Notes under the pieces: generated by a model
Database searches by the model: none
What the model was told of the DNA's origin: nothing
What the model saw: only the letters and a program-made list of their open reading frames with translations
Origin: Anthopleura xanthogrammica
Lineage: Eukaryota > Cnidaria > Anthozoa > Actiniaria > Actiniidae
DNA length: 64,000 nt
Direction: 5' to 3'
Assembly: GCA_964019055.1 (NCBI GenBank)
Contig: OZ025211.1
Span: 12,970,400-13,034,399, forward strand
Shown: positions 11,172-23,856 of the stretch, piece by piece
Layout of the letters: each line of letters begins with the position of its first letter
Position numbering within the stretch: the first letter of the stretch is position 1
Program-made: the position numbers and the translations under genes

Positions 11172-12760
11172 TGACCTTTTTTCAGCAAAACTGCTTTTTT
11201 CTCAGCAAAACACTCTTTTTCTCACCACAAATGTGCTGTTCGCGCCCAAAATGTGCTTTTAGCAGTGAAAACGTCGTGTTATCGGCAAAAGGAAATTCTC
11301 AGCCAAAAAAAAATGTTCAGCAAAAAACACCTTTTTTCACCAAAAATCTCATTTTCTCACCAAAAACTTCATTTTATCAGCCAAAACGTCGTGTTTTCAG
11401 CCAATACGTTGTTTTCACCAGCAGTAATGTCGTGTTTTTGGCAAAAAAGTCATCCCATCAGCAAAAAACCTCATTGTTAGGGTTAAAATGACCTTTTTTC
11501 AGCAAAAATGCTTTTTTCTCAGCAAAACACTCTTTTTCTCACCGCAAATGTGCTGTTCGCGCCCAAAATGTGCTTTTAGCAGTGAAAACGTCGTGTTATC
11601 GGCAAAAGAAATTTCTCAGCCAAAAAAAAATGTTCAGCAAAAAACACCTTTTTTCACCAAAAATCTCATTTTCTCACCAAAAACTTCATTTTATCAGCCA
11701 AAACGTCGTGTTTTCAGCCAATACGTTGTTTTCACCAGCAATAATGTCGTGTTTTTGGCAAAAAAGTCATCCCATCAGCAAAAAACCTCATTGTTAGGGT
11801 TAAAATGACCTTTTTTCAGCAAAAATGCTTTTTTCTCAGCAAAACACTCTTTTTCTCACCACAAATGTGCTGTTCGCGCCCAAAATGTGCTTTTAGCAGT
11901 GAAAACGTCGTGTTATCGGCAAAAGAAAATTCTCAGCCAAAAAAAAATGTTCAGCCAAAAACACCTTTTTTCACCAAAAATCTCATTTTCTCACCAAAAA
12001 CTTCATTTTATCAGCCAAAACGTCGTGTTTTCAGCCAATACGTTGTTTTCACCAGCAATAATGTCGTGTTTTTGGCAAAAAAAGTAATCCCATCATCAAA
12101 AAACCTCATTGTTAGGGTTAAAATGACCTTTTTTCAGCAAAAATGCTTTTTTCTCAGCAAAACACTCTTTTTCTCACCACAAATGTGCTGTTCGCGCCCA
12201 AAATGTGCTTTTAGCAGTGAAAACGTCGTGTTATCGGCAAAAGAAAATTCTCAGCCAAAAAAAAATGTTCAGCCAAAAACACCTTTTTTCACCAAAAATC
12301 TCATTTTCTCACCAAAAACTTCATTTTATCAGCCAAAACGTCGTGTTTTCAGCCAATACGTTGTTTTCACCAGCAATAATGTCGTGTTTTTGGCAAAAAA
12401 AGTAATCCCATCAGCAAAAAACCTCATTGTTAGGGTTAAAATGACCTTTTTTCAGCAAAAATGCTTTTTTCTCAGCAAAACACTCTTTTTCTCACCACAA
12501 ATGTGCTGTTCGCGCCCAAAATGTGCTTTTAGCAGTGAAAACGTCGTGTTATCGGCAAAAGAAAATTCTCAGCCAAAAAAAAATGTTCAGCAAAAAACAC
12601 CTTTTTTCACCAAAAATCTCATTTTCTCACCAAAAACTTCATTTTATCAGCCAAAACGTCGTGTTTTCAGCCAATACGTTGTTTTCACCAGCAATAATGT
12701 CGTGTTTTTGGCAAAAAAAGTAATCCCATCAGCAAAAAACCTCATTTTTTAGGGTTAAAA

Positions 12761-14347
12761 TGACCTTTTTTCAGCAAAAATGCTTTTTTCTCAGCAAAAC
12801 ACTCTTTTTCTCACCACAAATGTGCTGTTCGCGCCCAAAATGTGCTTTTAGCAGTGAAAACGTCGTGTTATCGGCAAAAGAAAATTCTCAGCCAAAAAAA
12901 AATGTTCAGCAAAAAACACCTTTTTTCACCAAAAATCTCATTTTCTCACCAAAAACTTCATTTTATCAGCCAAAACGTCGTGTTTTCAGCCAATACGTTG
13001 TTTTCACCAGCAATAAAGTCGTGTTTTTGGCAAAAAAGTCATCCCATCAGCAAAAAACCTCATTGTTAGGGTTAAAATGACCTTTTTTCAGCAAAAATGC
13101 TTTTTTCTCAGCAAAACACTCTTTTTCTCACCACAAATGTGCTGTTCGCGCCCTAAATGTGCTTTTAGCAGTGAAAACGTCGTGTTATCGGCAAAAGAAA
13201 ATTCTCAGCCAAAAAAAAATGTTCAGCCAAAAACACCTTTTTTCACCAAAAATCTCATTTTCTCACCAAAAACTTCATTTTATCAGCCAAAACGTCGTGT
13301 TTTCAGCCAATACGTTGTTTTCACCAGCAATAATGTCGTGTTTTTGGCAAAAAAAGTAATCCCATCAGCAAAAAACCTCATTGTTAGGGTTAAAATGACC
13401 TTTTTTCAGCAAAAATGCTTTTTTCTCAGCAAAACACTCTTTTTCTCACCACAAATGTGCTGTTCGCGCCCAAAATGTGCTTTTAGCAGTGAAAACGTCG
13501 TGTTATCGGCAAAAGAAAATTCTCAGCCAAAAAAAAATGTTCAGCAAAAAACACCTTTTTTCACCAAAAATCTCATTTTCTCACCAAAAACTTCATTTTA
13601 TCAGCCAAAACGTCGTGTTTTCAGCCAATACGTTGTTTTCACCAGCAATAATGTCGTGTTTTTGGCAAAAAAAGTAATCCCATCATCAAAAAACCTCATT
13701 GTTAGGGTTAAAATGACCTTTTTTCAGCAAAAATGCTTTTTTCTCAGCAAAACACTCTTTTTCTCACCACAAATGTGCTGTTCGCGCCCAAAATGTGCTT
13801 TTAGCAGTGAAAACGTCGTGTTATCGGCAAAAGAAAATTCTCAGCCAAAAAAAAAGTTTCAGGAAAAAACACCTTTTTTCACCAAAAATCTCATTTTCTC
13901 ACCAAAAACTTCATTTTATCAGCCAAAACGTCGTGTTTTCAGCCAATACGTTGTTTTCACCAGCAATAAAGTCGTGTTTTTGGCAAAAAAGTCATCCCAT
14001 CAGCAAAAAACCTCATTGTTAGGGTTAAAATGACCTTTTTTCAGCAAAAATGCTTTTTTCTCAGCAAAACACTCTTTTTCTCACCACAAATGTGCTGTTC
14101 GCGCCCTAAATGTGCTTTTAGCAGTGAAAACGTCGTGTTATCGGCAAAAGAAAATTCTCAGCCAAAAAAAAATGTTCAGCAAAAAACACCTTTTTTCACC
14201 AAAAATCTCATTTTCTCACCAAAAACTTCATTTTATCAGCCAAAACGTCGTGTTTTCAGCCAATACGTTGTTTTCACCAGCAATAATGTCGTGTTTTTGG
14301 CAAAAAAGTCATCCCATCAGCAAAAAACCTCATTGTTAGGGTTAAAA
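12761..14347 (+). repeat. Five-monomer block, copy 1 of a 4767-bp duplication
   Basis: Five monomers starting at 12761, 13078, 13396, 13714 and 14031 recur in the same order at 17528, 17845, 18163, 18481 and 18798, a constant shift of 4767 bp (15 monomers). Shared markers are GCAATAAAGTCGTG in the first and fourth, CGCCCTAAATGTG in the second and fifth, CCCATCATCAAAAAACC in the third and GTTTCAGGAAAAAACACC in the fourth. The monomers just before both copies share CTCATTTTTTAGGG, so the duplication begins at least one monomer earlier. Confidence 0.88.
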
Positions 14348-14982
14348 TGACCTTTTTTCAGCAAAAATGCTTTTTTCTCAGCAAAACACTCTTTTTCTCA
14401 CCACAAATGTGCTGTTCGCGCCCAAAATGTGCTTTTAGCAGTAAAAACGTCGTGTTATCGGCAAAAGAAAATTCTCAGCCAAAAAAAAATGTTCAGCCAA
14501 AAACACCTTTTTTCACCAAAAATCTCATTTTCTCACCAAAAACTTCATTTTATCAGCCAAAACGTCGTGTTTTCAGCCAATACGTTGTTTTCACCAGCAA
14601 TAATGTCGTGTTTTTGGCAAAAAAAGTAATCCCATCAGCAAAAAACCTCATTGTTAGGGTTAAAATGACCTTTTTTCAGCAAAAATGCTTTTTTCTCAGC
14701 AAAACACTCTTTTTCTCACCACAAATGTGCTGTTCGCGCCCAAAATGTGCTTTTAGCAGTGAAAACGTCGTGTTATCGGCAAAAGAAAATTCTCAGCCAA
14801 AAAAAAATGTTCAGCAAAAAACACCTTTTTTCACCAAAAATCTCATTTTCTCACCAAAAACTTCATTTTATCAGCCAAAACGTCGTGTTTTCAGCCAATA
14901 CGTTGTTTTCACCAGCAATAATGTCGTGTTTTTGGCAAAAAAGTCATCCCATCAGCAAAAAACCTCATTGTTAGGGTTAAAA
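14348..14982 (+). repeat. 635-bp dimer, single-copy state
   Basis: A 318-bp monomer with AGCAGTAAAAACG in block 5 (the usual form is AGCAGTGAAAACG) is followed by a 317-bp monomer. At the corresponding place in the second copy of the 4767-bp duplication this dimer has been amplified, so this copy probably shows the state before expansion. Confidence 0.8.
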
Positions 14983-17527
14983 TGACCTTTTTTCAGCAAA
15001 AATGCTTTTGTCTCAGCAAAACACTCTTTTTCTCACCACAAATGTGCTGTTCGCGCCCAAAATGTGCTTTTAGCAGTGAAAACGTCGTGTTATCGGCAAA
15101 AGAAAATTCTCAGCCAAAAAAAAATGTTCAGCAAAAAACACCTTTTTTCACCAAAAATCTCATTTTCTCACCAAAAACTTCATTTTATCAGCCAAAACGT
15201 CGTGTTTTCAGCCAATACGTTGTTTTCACCAGCAATAATGTCGTGTTTTTGGCAAAAAAAGTAATCCCATCAGCAAAAAACCTCATTGTTAGGGTTAAAA
15301 TGACCTTTTTTCAGCAAAAATGCTTTTTTCTCAGCAAAACACTCTTTTTCTCACCACAAATGTGCTGTTCGCGCCCAAAATGTGCTTTTAGCAGTGAAAA
15401 CGTCGTGTTATCGGCAAAAGAAAATTCTCAGCCAAAAAAAAATGTTCAGCAAAAAACACCTTTTTTCACCAAAAATCTCATTTTCTCACCAAAAACTTCA
15501 TTTTATCAGCCAAAACGTCGTGTTTTCAGCCAATACGTTGTTTTCACCAGCAATAATGTCGTGTTTTTGGCAAAAAAAGTAATCCCATCAGCAAAAAACC
15601 TCATTGTTAGGGTTAAAATGACCTTTTTTCAGCAAAAATGCTTTTTTCTCAGCAAAACACTCTTTTTCTCACCACAAATGTGCTGTTCGCGCCCAAAATG
15701 TGCTTTTAGCAGTGAAAACGTCGTGTTATCGGCAAAAGAAAATTCTCAGCCAAAAAAAAATGTTCAGCAAAAAACACCTTTTTTCACCAAAAATCTCATT
15801 TTCTCACCAAAAACTTCATTTTATCAGCCAAAACGTCGTGTTTTCAGCCAATACGTTGTTTTCACCAGCAATAATGTCGTGTTTTTGGCAAAAAAAGTAA
15901 TCCCATCAGCAAAAAACCTCATTGTTAGGGTTAAAATGACCTTTTTTCAGCAAAAATGCTTTTTTCTCAGCAAAACACTCTTTTTCTCACCACAAATGTG
16001 CTGTTCGCGCCCAAAATGTGCTTTTAGCAGTGAAAACGTCGTGTTATCGGCAAAAGAAAATTCTCAGCCAAAAAAAAATGTTCAGCAAAAAACACCTTTT
16101 TTCACCAAAAATCTCATTTTCTTACAAAAAACTTCATTTTATCAGCCAAAACGTCGTGTTTTCAGCCAATACGTTGTTTTCACCAGCAATAATGTCGTGT
16201 TTTTGGCAAAAAAAGTAATCCCATCAGCAAAAAACCTCATTGTTAGGGTTAAAATGACCTTTTTTCAGCAAAAATGCTTTTTTCTCAGCAAAACACTCTT
16301 TTTCTCACCACAAATGTGCTGTTCGCGCCCAAAATGTGCTTTTAGCAGTGAAAACGTCGTGTTATCGGCAAAAGAAAATTCTCAGCCAAAAAAAAATGTT
16401 CAGCCAAAAACACCTTTTTTCACCAAAAATCTCATTTTCTCACCAAAAACTTCATTTTATCAGCCAAAACGTCGTGTTTTCAGCCAATACGTTGTTTTCA
16501 CCAGCAATAATGTCGTGTTTTTGGCAAAAAAAGTAATCCCATCATCAAAAAACCTCATTGTTAGGGTTAAAATGACCTTTTTTCAGCAAAAATGCTTTTT
16601 TCTCAGCAAAACACTCTTTTTCTCACCACAAATGTGCTGTTCGCGCCCAAAATGTGCTTTTAGCAGTGAAAACGTCGTGTTATCGGCAAAAGAAAATTCT
16701 CAGCCAAAAAAAAATGTTCAGCCAAAAACACCTTTTTTCACCAAAAATCTCATTTTCTCACCAAAAACTTCATTTTATCAGCCAAAACGTCGTGTTTTCA
16801 GCCAATACGTTGTTTTCACCAGCAATAATGTCGTGTTTTTGGCAAAAAAAGTAATCCCATCAGCAAAAAACCTCATTGTTAGGGTTAAAATGACCTTTTT
16901 TCAGCAAAAATGCTTTTTTCTCAGCAAAACACTCTTTTTCTCACCACAAATGTGCTGTTCGCGCCCAAAATGTGCTTTTAGCAGTGAAAACGTCGTGTTA
17001 TCGGCAAAAGAAAATTCTCAGCCAAAAAAAAATGTTCAGCCAAAAACACCTTTTTTCACCAAAAATCTCATTTTCTCACCAAAAACTTCATTTTATCAGC
17101 CAAAACGTCGTGTTTTCAGCCAATACGTTGTTTTCACCAGCAATAATGTCGTGTTTTTGGCAAAAAAAGTAATCCCATCAGCAAAAAACCTCATTGTTAG
17201 GGTTAAAATGACCTTTTTTCAGCAAAAATGCTTTTTTCTCAGCAAAACACTCTTTTTCTCACCACAAATGTGCTGTTCGCGCCCAAAATGTGCTTTTAGC
17301 AGTGAAAACATCGTGTTATCGGCAAAAGAAAATTCTCAGCCAAAAAAAAATGTTCAGCAAAAAACACCTTTTTTCACCAAAAATCTCATTTTCTCACCAA
17401 AAACTTCATTTTATCAGCCAAAACGTCGTGTTTTCAGCCAATACGTTGTTTTCACCAGCAATAATGTCGTGTTTTTGGCAAAAAAAGTAATCCCATCAGC
17501 AAAAAACCTCATTTTTTAGGGTTAAAA

Positions 17528-19114
17528 TGACCTTTTTTCAGCAAAAATGCTTTTTTCTCAGCAAAACACTCTTTTTCTCACCACAAATGTGCTGTTCGCG
17601 CCCAAAATGTGCTTTTAGCAGTGAAAACGTCGTGTTATCGGCAAAAGAAAATTCTCAGCCAAAAAAAAATGTTCAGCAAAAAACACCTTTTTTCACCAAA
17701 AATCTCATTTTCTCACCAAAAACTTCATTTTATCAGCCAAAACGTCGTGTTTTCAGCCAATACGTTGTTTTCACCAGCAATAAAGTCGTGTTTTTGGCAA
17801 AAAAGTCATCCCATCAGCAAAAAACCTCATTGTTAGGGTTAAAATGACCTTTTTTCAGCAAAAATGCTTTTTTCTCAGCAAAACACTCTTTTTCTCACCA
17901 CAAATGTGCTGTTCGCGCCCTAAATGTGCTTTTAGCAGTGAAAACGTCGTGTTATCGGCAAAAGAAAATTCTCAGCCAAAAAAAAATGTTCAGCCAAAAA
18001 CACCTTTTTTCACCAAAAATCTCATTTTCTCACCAAAAACTTCATTTTATCAGCCAAAACGTCGTGTTTTCAGCCAATACGTTGTTTTCACCAGCAATAA
18101 TGTCGTGTTTTTGGCAAAAAAAGTAATCCCATCAGCAAAAAACCTCATTGTTAGGGTTAAAATGACCTTTTTTCAGCAAAAATGCTTTTTTCTCAGCAAA
18201 ACACTCTTTTTCTCACCACAAATGTGCTGTTCGCGCCCAAAATGTGCTTTTAGCAGTGAAAACGTCGTGTTATCGGCAAAAGAAAATTCTCAGCCAAAAA
18301 AAAATGTTCAGCAAAAAACACCTTTTTTCACCAAAAATCTCATTTTCTCACCAAAAACTTCATTTTATCAGCCAAAACGTCGTGTTTTCAGCCAATACGT
18401 TGTTTTCACCAGCAATAATGTCGTGTTTTTGGCAAAAAAAGTAATCCCATCATCAAAAAACCTCATTGTTAGGGTTAAAATGACCTTTTTTCAGCAAAAA
18501 TGCTTTTTTCTCAGCAAAACACTCTTTTTCTCACCACAAATGTGCTGTTCGCGCCCAAAATGTGCTTTTAGCAGTGAAAACGTCGTGTTATCGGCAAAAG
18601 AAAATTCTCAGCCAAAAAAAAAGTTTCAGGAAAAAACACCTTTTTTCACCAAAAATCTCATTTTCTCACCAAAAACTTCATTTTATCAGCCAAAACGTCG
18701 TGTTTTCAGCCAATACGTTGTTTTCACCAGCAATAAAGTCGTGTTTTTGGCAAAAAAGTCATCCCATCAGCAAAAAACCTCATTGTTAGGGTTAAAATGA
18801 CCTTTTTTCAGCAAAAATGCTTTTTTCTCAGCAAAACACTCTTTTTCTCACCACAAATGTGCTGTTCGCGCCCTAAATGTGCTTTTAGCAGTGAAAACGT
18901 CGTGTTATCGGCAAAAGAAAATTCTCAGCCAAAAAAAAATGTTCAGCAAAAAACACCTTTTTTCACCAAAAATCTCATTTTCTCACCAAAAACTTCATTT
19001 TATCAGCCAAAACGTCGTGTTTTCAGCCAATACGTTGTTTTCACCAGCAATAATGTCGTGTTTTTGGCAAAAAAGTCATCCCATCAGCAAAAAACCTCAT
19101 TGTTAGGGTTAAAA
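17528..19114 (+). repeat. Five-monomer block, copy 2 of the 4767-bp duplication
   Basis: Right-hand partner of the block at 12761-14347, with the same markers in the same order. A third, shorter relative starts at 21020: GCAATAAAGTGGTG in its first monomer and CGCCCTAAATGTG in its second. The third copy has diverged more, for example GTTCACGCC and TTTTTAGCAAAAAAGTC. Confidence 0.85.
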
Positions 19115-20701
19115 TGACCTTTTTTCAGCAAAAATGCTTTTTTCTCAGCAAAACACTCTTTTTCTCACCACAAATGTGCTGTTCGCGCCCAAAATGTGCT
19201 TTTAGCAGTAAAAACGTCGTGTTATCGGCAAAAGAAAATTCTCAGCCAAAAAAAAATGTTCAGCCAAAAACACCTTTTTTCACCAAAAATCTCATTTTCT
19301 CACCAAAAACTTCATTTTATCAGCCAAAACGTCGTGTTTTCAGCCAATACGTTGTTTTCACCAGCAATAATGTCGTGTTTTTGGCAAAAAAGTAATCCCA
19401 TCAGCAAAAAACCTCATTGTTAGGGTTAAAATGACCTTTTTTCAGCAAAAATGCTTTTTTCTCAGCAAAACACTCTTTTTCTCACCACAAATGTGCTGTT
19501 CGCGCCCAAAATGTGCTTTTAGCAGTAAAAACGTCGTGTTATCGGCAAAAGAAAATTCTCAGCCAAAAAAAAATGTTCAGCCAAAAACACCTTTTTTCAC
19601 CAAAAATCTCATTTTCTCACCAAAAACTTCATTTTATCAGCCAAAACGTCGTGTTTTCAGCCAATACGTTGTTTTCACCAGCAATAATGTCGTGTTTTTG
19701 GCAAAAAAAGTAATCCCATCAGCAAAAAACCTCATTGTTAGGGTTAAAATGACCTTTTTTCAGCAAAAATGCTTTTTTCTCAGCAAAACACTCTTTTTCT
19801 CACCACAAATGTGCTGTTCGCGCCCAAAATGTGCTTTTAGCAGTGAAAACGTCGTGTTATCGGCAAAAGAAAATTCTCAGCCAAAAAAAAATGTTCAGCA
19901 AAAAACACCTTTTTTCACCAAAAATCTCATTTTCTCACCAAAAACTTCATTTTATCAGCCAAAACGTCGTGTTTTCAGCCAATACGTTGTTTTCACCAGC
20001 AATAATGTCGTGTTTTTGGCAAAAAAGTCATCCCATCAGCAAAAAACCTCATTGTTAGGGTTAAAATGACCTTTTTTCAGCAAAAATGCTTTTTTCTCAG
20101 CAAAACACTCTTTTTCTCACCACAAATGTGCTGTTCGCGCCCAAAATGTGCTTTTAGCAGTAAAAACGTCGTGTTATCGGCAAAAGAAAATTCTCAGCCA
20201 AAAAAAAATGTTCAGCCAAAAACACCTTTTTTCACCAAAAATCTCATTTTCTCACCAAAAACTTCATTTTATCAGCCAAAACGTCGTGTTTTCAGCCAAT
20301 ACGTTGTTTTCACCAGCAATAATGTCGTGTTTTTGGCAAAAAAAGTAATCCCATCAGCAAAAAACCTCATTGTTAGGGTTAAAATGACCTTTTTTCAGCA
20401 AAAATGCTTTTTTCTCAGCAAAACACTCTTTTTCTCACCACAAATGTGCTGTTCGCGCCCAAAATGTGCTTTTAGCAGTGAAAACGTCGTGTTATCGGCA
20501 AAAGAAAATTCTCAGCCAAAAAAAAATGTTCAGCAAAAAACACCTTTTTTCACCAAAAATCTCATTTTCTCACCAAAAACTTCATTTTATCAGCCAAAAC
20601 GTCGTGTTTTCAGCCAATACGTTGTTTTCACCAGCAATAATGTCGTGTTTTTGGCAAAAAAGTCATCCCATCAGCAAAAAACCTCATTGTTAGGGTTAAA
20701 A
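19115..20701 (+). repeat. 635-bp dimer, expanded state
   Basis: A lone monomer with AGCAGTAAAAACG (19115-19431, 317 bp, GGCAAAAAAGTAATCCC) is followed by two complete 635-bp dimers at 19432-20066 and 20067-20701. Both dimers repeat the single dimer at 14348-14982. The next monomer, starting at 20702, carries TGCTTTTGTCTCAGC, exactly as does the monomer starting at 14983 after the single dimer. Matching flanks on both sides locate the expansion precisely. Confidence 0.87.
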
Positions 20702-21972
20702 TGACCTTTTTTCAGCAAAAATGCTTTTGTCTCAGCAAAACACTCTTTTTCTCACCACAAATGTGCTGTTCGCGCCCAAAATGTGCTTTTAGCAGTGAAA
20801 ACGTCGTGTTATCGGCAAAAGAAAATTCTCAGCCAAAAAAAAATGTTCAGCAAAAAACACCTTTTTTCACCAAAAATCTCATTTTCTCACCAAAAACTTC
20901 ATTTTATCAGCCAAAACGTCGTGTTTTCAGCCAATACGTTGTTTTCACCAGCAATAATGTCGTGTTTTTGGCAAAAAAAGTCATCCCATCAGCAAAAAAC
21001 CTCATTTTTAGGGTTAAAATGACCTTTTTTCAGCAAAAATGCTTTTTTCTCAGCAAAACACTCTTTTTCTCACCACAAATGTGCTGTTCACGCCCAAAAT
21101 GTGCTTTTAGCAGTGAAAACGTCGTGTTATCGGCAAAAGAAAATTCTCAGCCAAAAAAAAATGTTCAGCAAAAAACACCTTTTTTCACCAAAAATCTCAT
21201 TTTCTCACCAAAAACTTCATTTTATCAGCCAAAACGTCGTGTTTTCAGCCAATACGTTGTTTTCACCAGCAATAAAGTGGTGTTTTTAGCAAAAAAGTCA
21301 TCCCATCAGCAAAAAACCTCATTGTTAGGGTTAAAATGACCTTTTTTCAGCAAAAATGCTTTTTTCTCAGCAAAACACTCTTTTTCTCACCACAAATGTG
21401 CTGTTCGCGCCCTAAATGTGCTTTTAGCAGTGAAAACGTCGTGTTATCGGCAAAAGAAAATTCTCAGCCAAAAAAAAATGTTCAGCCAAAAACACCTTTT
21501 TTCACCAAAAATCTCATTTTCTCACCAAAAACTTCATTTTATCAGCCAAAACGTCGTGTTTTCAGCCAATACGTTGTTTTCACCAGCAATAATGTCGTGT
21601 TTTTGGCAAAAAAAGTAATCCCATCAGCAAAAAACCTCATTGTTAGGGTTAAAATGACCTTATTTCAGCAAAAATGCTTTTTTCTCAGCAAAACACTCTT
21701 TTTCTCACCACAAATGTGCTGTTCGCGCCCAAAATGTGCTTTTAGCAGTGAAAACGTCGTGTTATCGGCAAAAGAAAATTCTCAGCCAAAAAAAAATGTT
21801 CAGCAAAAAACACCTTTTTTCACCAAAAATCTCATTTTCTCACCAAAAACTTCATTTTATCAGCCAAAACGTCGTGTTTTCAGCCAATACGTTGTTTTCA
21901 CCAGCAATAATGTCGTGTTTTTGGCAAAAAAAGTAATCCCATCAGCAAAAAACCTCATTGTTAGGGTTAAAA

Positions 21973-22606
21973 TGACCTTTTTTCAGCAAAAATGCTTTTT
22001 TCTCAGCAAAACACTCTTTTTCTCACCACAAATGTGCTGTTCGCGCCCAAAATGTGCTTTTAGCAGTGAAAACGTCGTGTTATCGGCAAAAGAAAATTCT
22101 CAGCCAAAAAAAAATGTTCAGCCAAAAACACCTTTTTTCACCAAAAATCTCATTTTCTCACCAAAAACTTCATTTTATCAGCCAAAACGTCGTGTTTTCA
22201 GCCAATACGTTGTTTTCACCAGCAGTAATGTCGTGTTTTTGGCAAAAAAGTCATCCCATCAGCAAAAAACCTCATTGTTAGGGTTAAAATGACCTTTTTT
22301 CAGCAAAAATGCTTTTTTCTCAGCAAAACACTCTTTTTCTCACCACAAATGTGCTGTTCGCGCCCAAAATGTGCTTTTAGCAGTGAAAACGTCGTGTTAT
22401 CGGCAAAAGAAAATTCTCAGCCAAAAAAAAATGTTCAGCAAAAAACACCTTTTTTCACCAAAAATCTCATTTTCTCACCAAAAACTTCATTTTATCAGCC
22501 ACAACGTCGTGTTTTCAGCCAATACGTTGTTTTCACCAGCAGTAATGTCGTGTTTTTGGCAAAAAAGTCATCCCATCAGCAAAAAACCTCATTGTTAGGG
22601 TTAAAA
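21973..22606 (+). repeat. Two left-type monomers inside a different subfamily
   Basis: These two monomers carry AGCAGTAATGTCGTG in blocks 13-14. That variant is otherwise confined to the region left of about 11.5 kb, while monomers on both sides here carry AGCAATAATG. The second monomer also has CAGCCACAACG. A patch of distant type suggests conversion, exchange or a rearranged copy. Confidence 0.75.
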
Positions 22607-23559
22607 TGACCTTTTTTCAGCAAAAATGCTTTTTTCTCAGCAAAACACTCTTTTTCTCACCACAAATGTGCTGTTCGCGCCCAAAATGTGCTTTTAGCAG
22701 TGAAAACGTCGTGTTATCGGCAAAAGAAAATTCTCAGCCAAAAAAATTTTTTTCAGCAAAAAACACCTTTTTTCACCAAAAATCTCATTTTCTCACCAAA
22801 AACTTCATTTTATCAGCCAAAACGTCGTGTTTTCAGCCAATACGTTGTTTTCACCAGCAATAATGTCGTGTTTTTGGCAAAAAAGTCATCCCATCAGCAA
22901 AAAAACCTCATTGTTAGGGTTAAAATGACCTTTTTTCAGCAAAAATGCTTTTGTCTCAGCAAAACACTCTTTTTCTCACCACAAATGTGCTGTTCGCGCC
23001 CAAAATGTGCTTTTAGCAGTGTAAAAGTCGTGTTATCGGCAAAAGAAAATTCTCAGCCAAAAAAAAATGTTCAGCCAAAAACACCTTTTTTCACCAAAAA
23101 TCTCATTTTCTCACCAAAAACTTCATTTTATCAGCCAAAACGTCGTGTTTTCAGCCAATACGTTGTTTTCACCAGCAATAATGTCGTGTTTTTGGCAAAA
23201 AAGTCATCCCATCAGCAAAAAACCTCATTGTTAGGGTTAAAATGACCTTTTTTCAGCAAAAATGCTTTTTTCTCAGCAAAACACTCTTTTTCTCACCACA
23301 AATGTGCTGTTCGCGCCCAAAATGTGCTTTTAGCAGTGAAAACGTCGTGTTATCGGCAAAAGAAAATTCTCAGCCAAAAAAAAATGTTCAGCCAAAAACA
23401 CCTTTTTTCACCAAAAATCTCATTTTCTCACCAAAAACTTCATTTTATCAGCCAAAACGTCGTGTTTTCAGCCAATACGTTGTTTTCACCAGCAATAATG
23501 TCGTATTTTTGGCAAAAAAGTCATCCCATCAGCAAAAAACCTCATTGTTAGGGTTGAAA

Positions 23560-23856
23560 TGACCTTTTTTCAGCAAAACACTCTTTTTCTCACCACAAAT
23601 GTGCTGTACGCGCTCAAAATGTGCTTTTAGCAGTGAAAACATCGTGTTATCGGCAAAAGAAAATTCTCAGCCAAAAAAAAATTTTCAGCCAAAAACACCT
23701 TTTTTCACCAAAAATCTCATTTTCTCACCAAAAACTTCATTTTATCAGCCAAAACGTCGTGTTTTCAGCCAATACGTTGTTTTCATCAGCAATAATGTCG
23801 TGTTTTTGGCAAAAAAGTCATCCCATCAGCAAAAAACCTCATTGTTAGGGTTAAAA
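23560..23856 (+). repeat. 297-bp monomer lacking one 20-bp subunit
   Basis: The beginning reads TGACCTTTTTTCAGCAAAAC and passes straight to ACTCTTTTTC, so one 20-bp block (the fusion of blocks 1 and 2) is missing. The monomer also carries CTGTACGCGC and GAAAACATCGTG, shared with the two other 297-bp monomers, so all three descend from one deletion. It is preceded by GGGTTGAAATGACC. Confidence 0.93.

Larger units (their letters stand above)
11806..21972 (+). repeat. 318-bp monomer subfamily marked by AAAGTAATCCC
   Basis: About 21 of the monomers here carry GGCAAAAAAAGTAATCCC in blocks 14-15 in place of GGCAAAAAAGTCATCCC: one extra A and a C-to-A change. This usually makes them 318 bp. I saw this marker only in this interval, so it is a local subfamily. 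Seven consecutive 318-bp monomers run from 14983 to 17208. Because 318 is a multiple of three, forward reading frames stay in phase from one monomer to the next. This produces open frames of 315, 318 and 845 codons here that I do not regard as genes. Confidence 0.9.

Noticed and set aside
47..11808. Chain of 106-codon open frames, each starting ATGACC and overlapping the previous stop by ATGA, resembling a translationally coupled operon
   Set aside because: The overlap is a by-product of the 317-bp period and the AAAATGACC junction. The same DNA is open in a second frame, products are low-complexity (rich in Ser, Lys, Phe, Gln), no ribosome-binding or promoter pattern is seen, and length changes destroy the frame freely.
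14982..17519. 845-codon repetitive protein
   Set aside because: It exists only because seven adjacent monomers are 318 bp. It begins and ends inside repeat units, has no unique region, no recognisable domain or signal peptide, and identical DNA elsewhere is frame-shifted.
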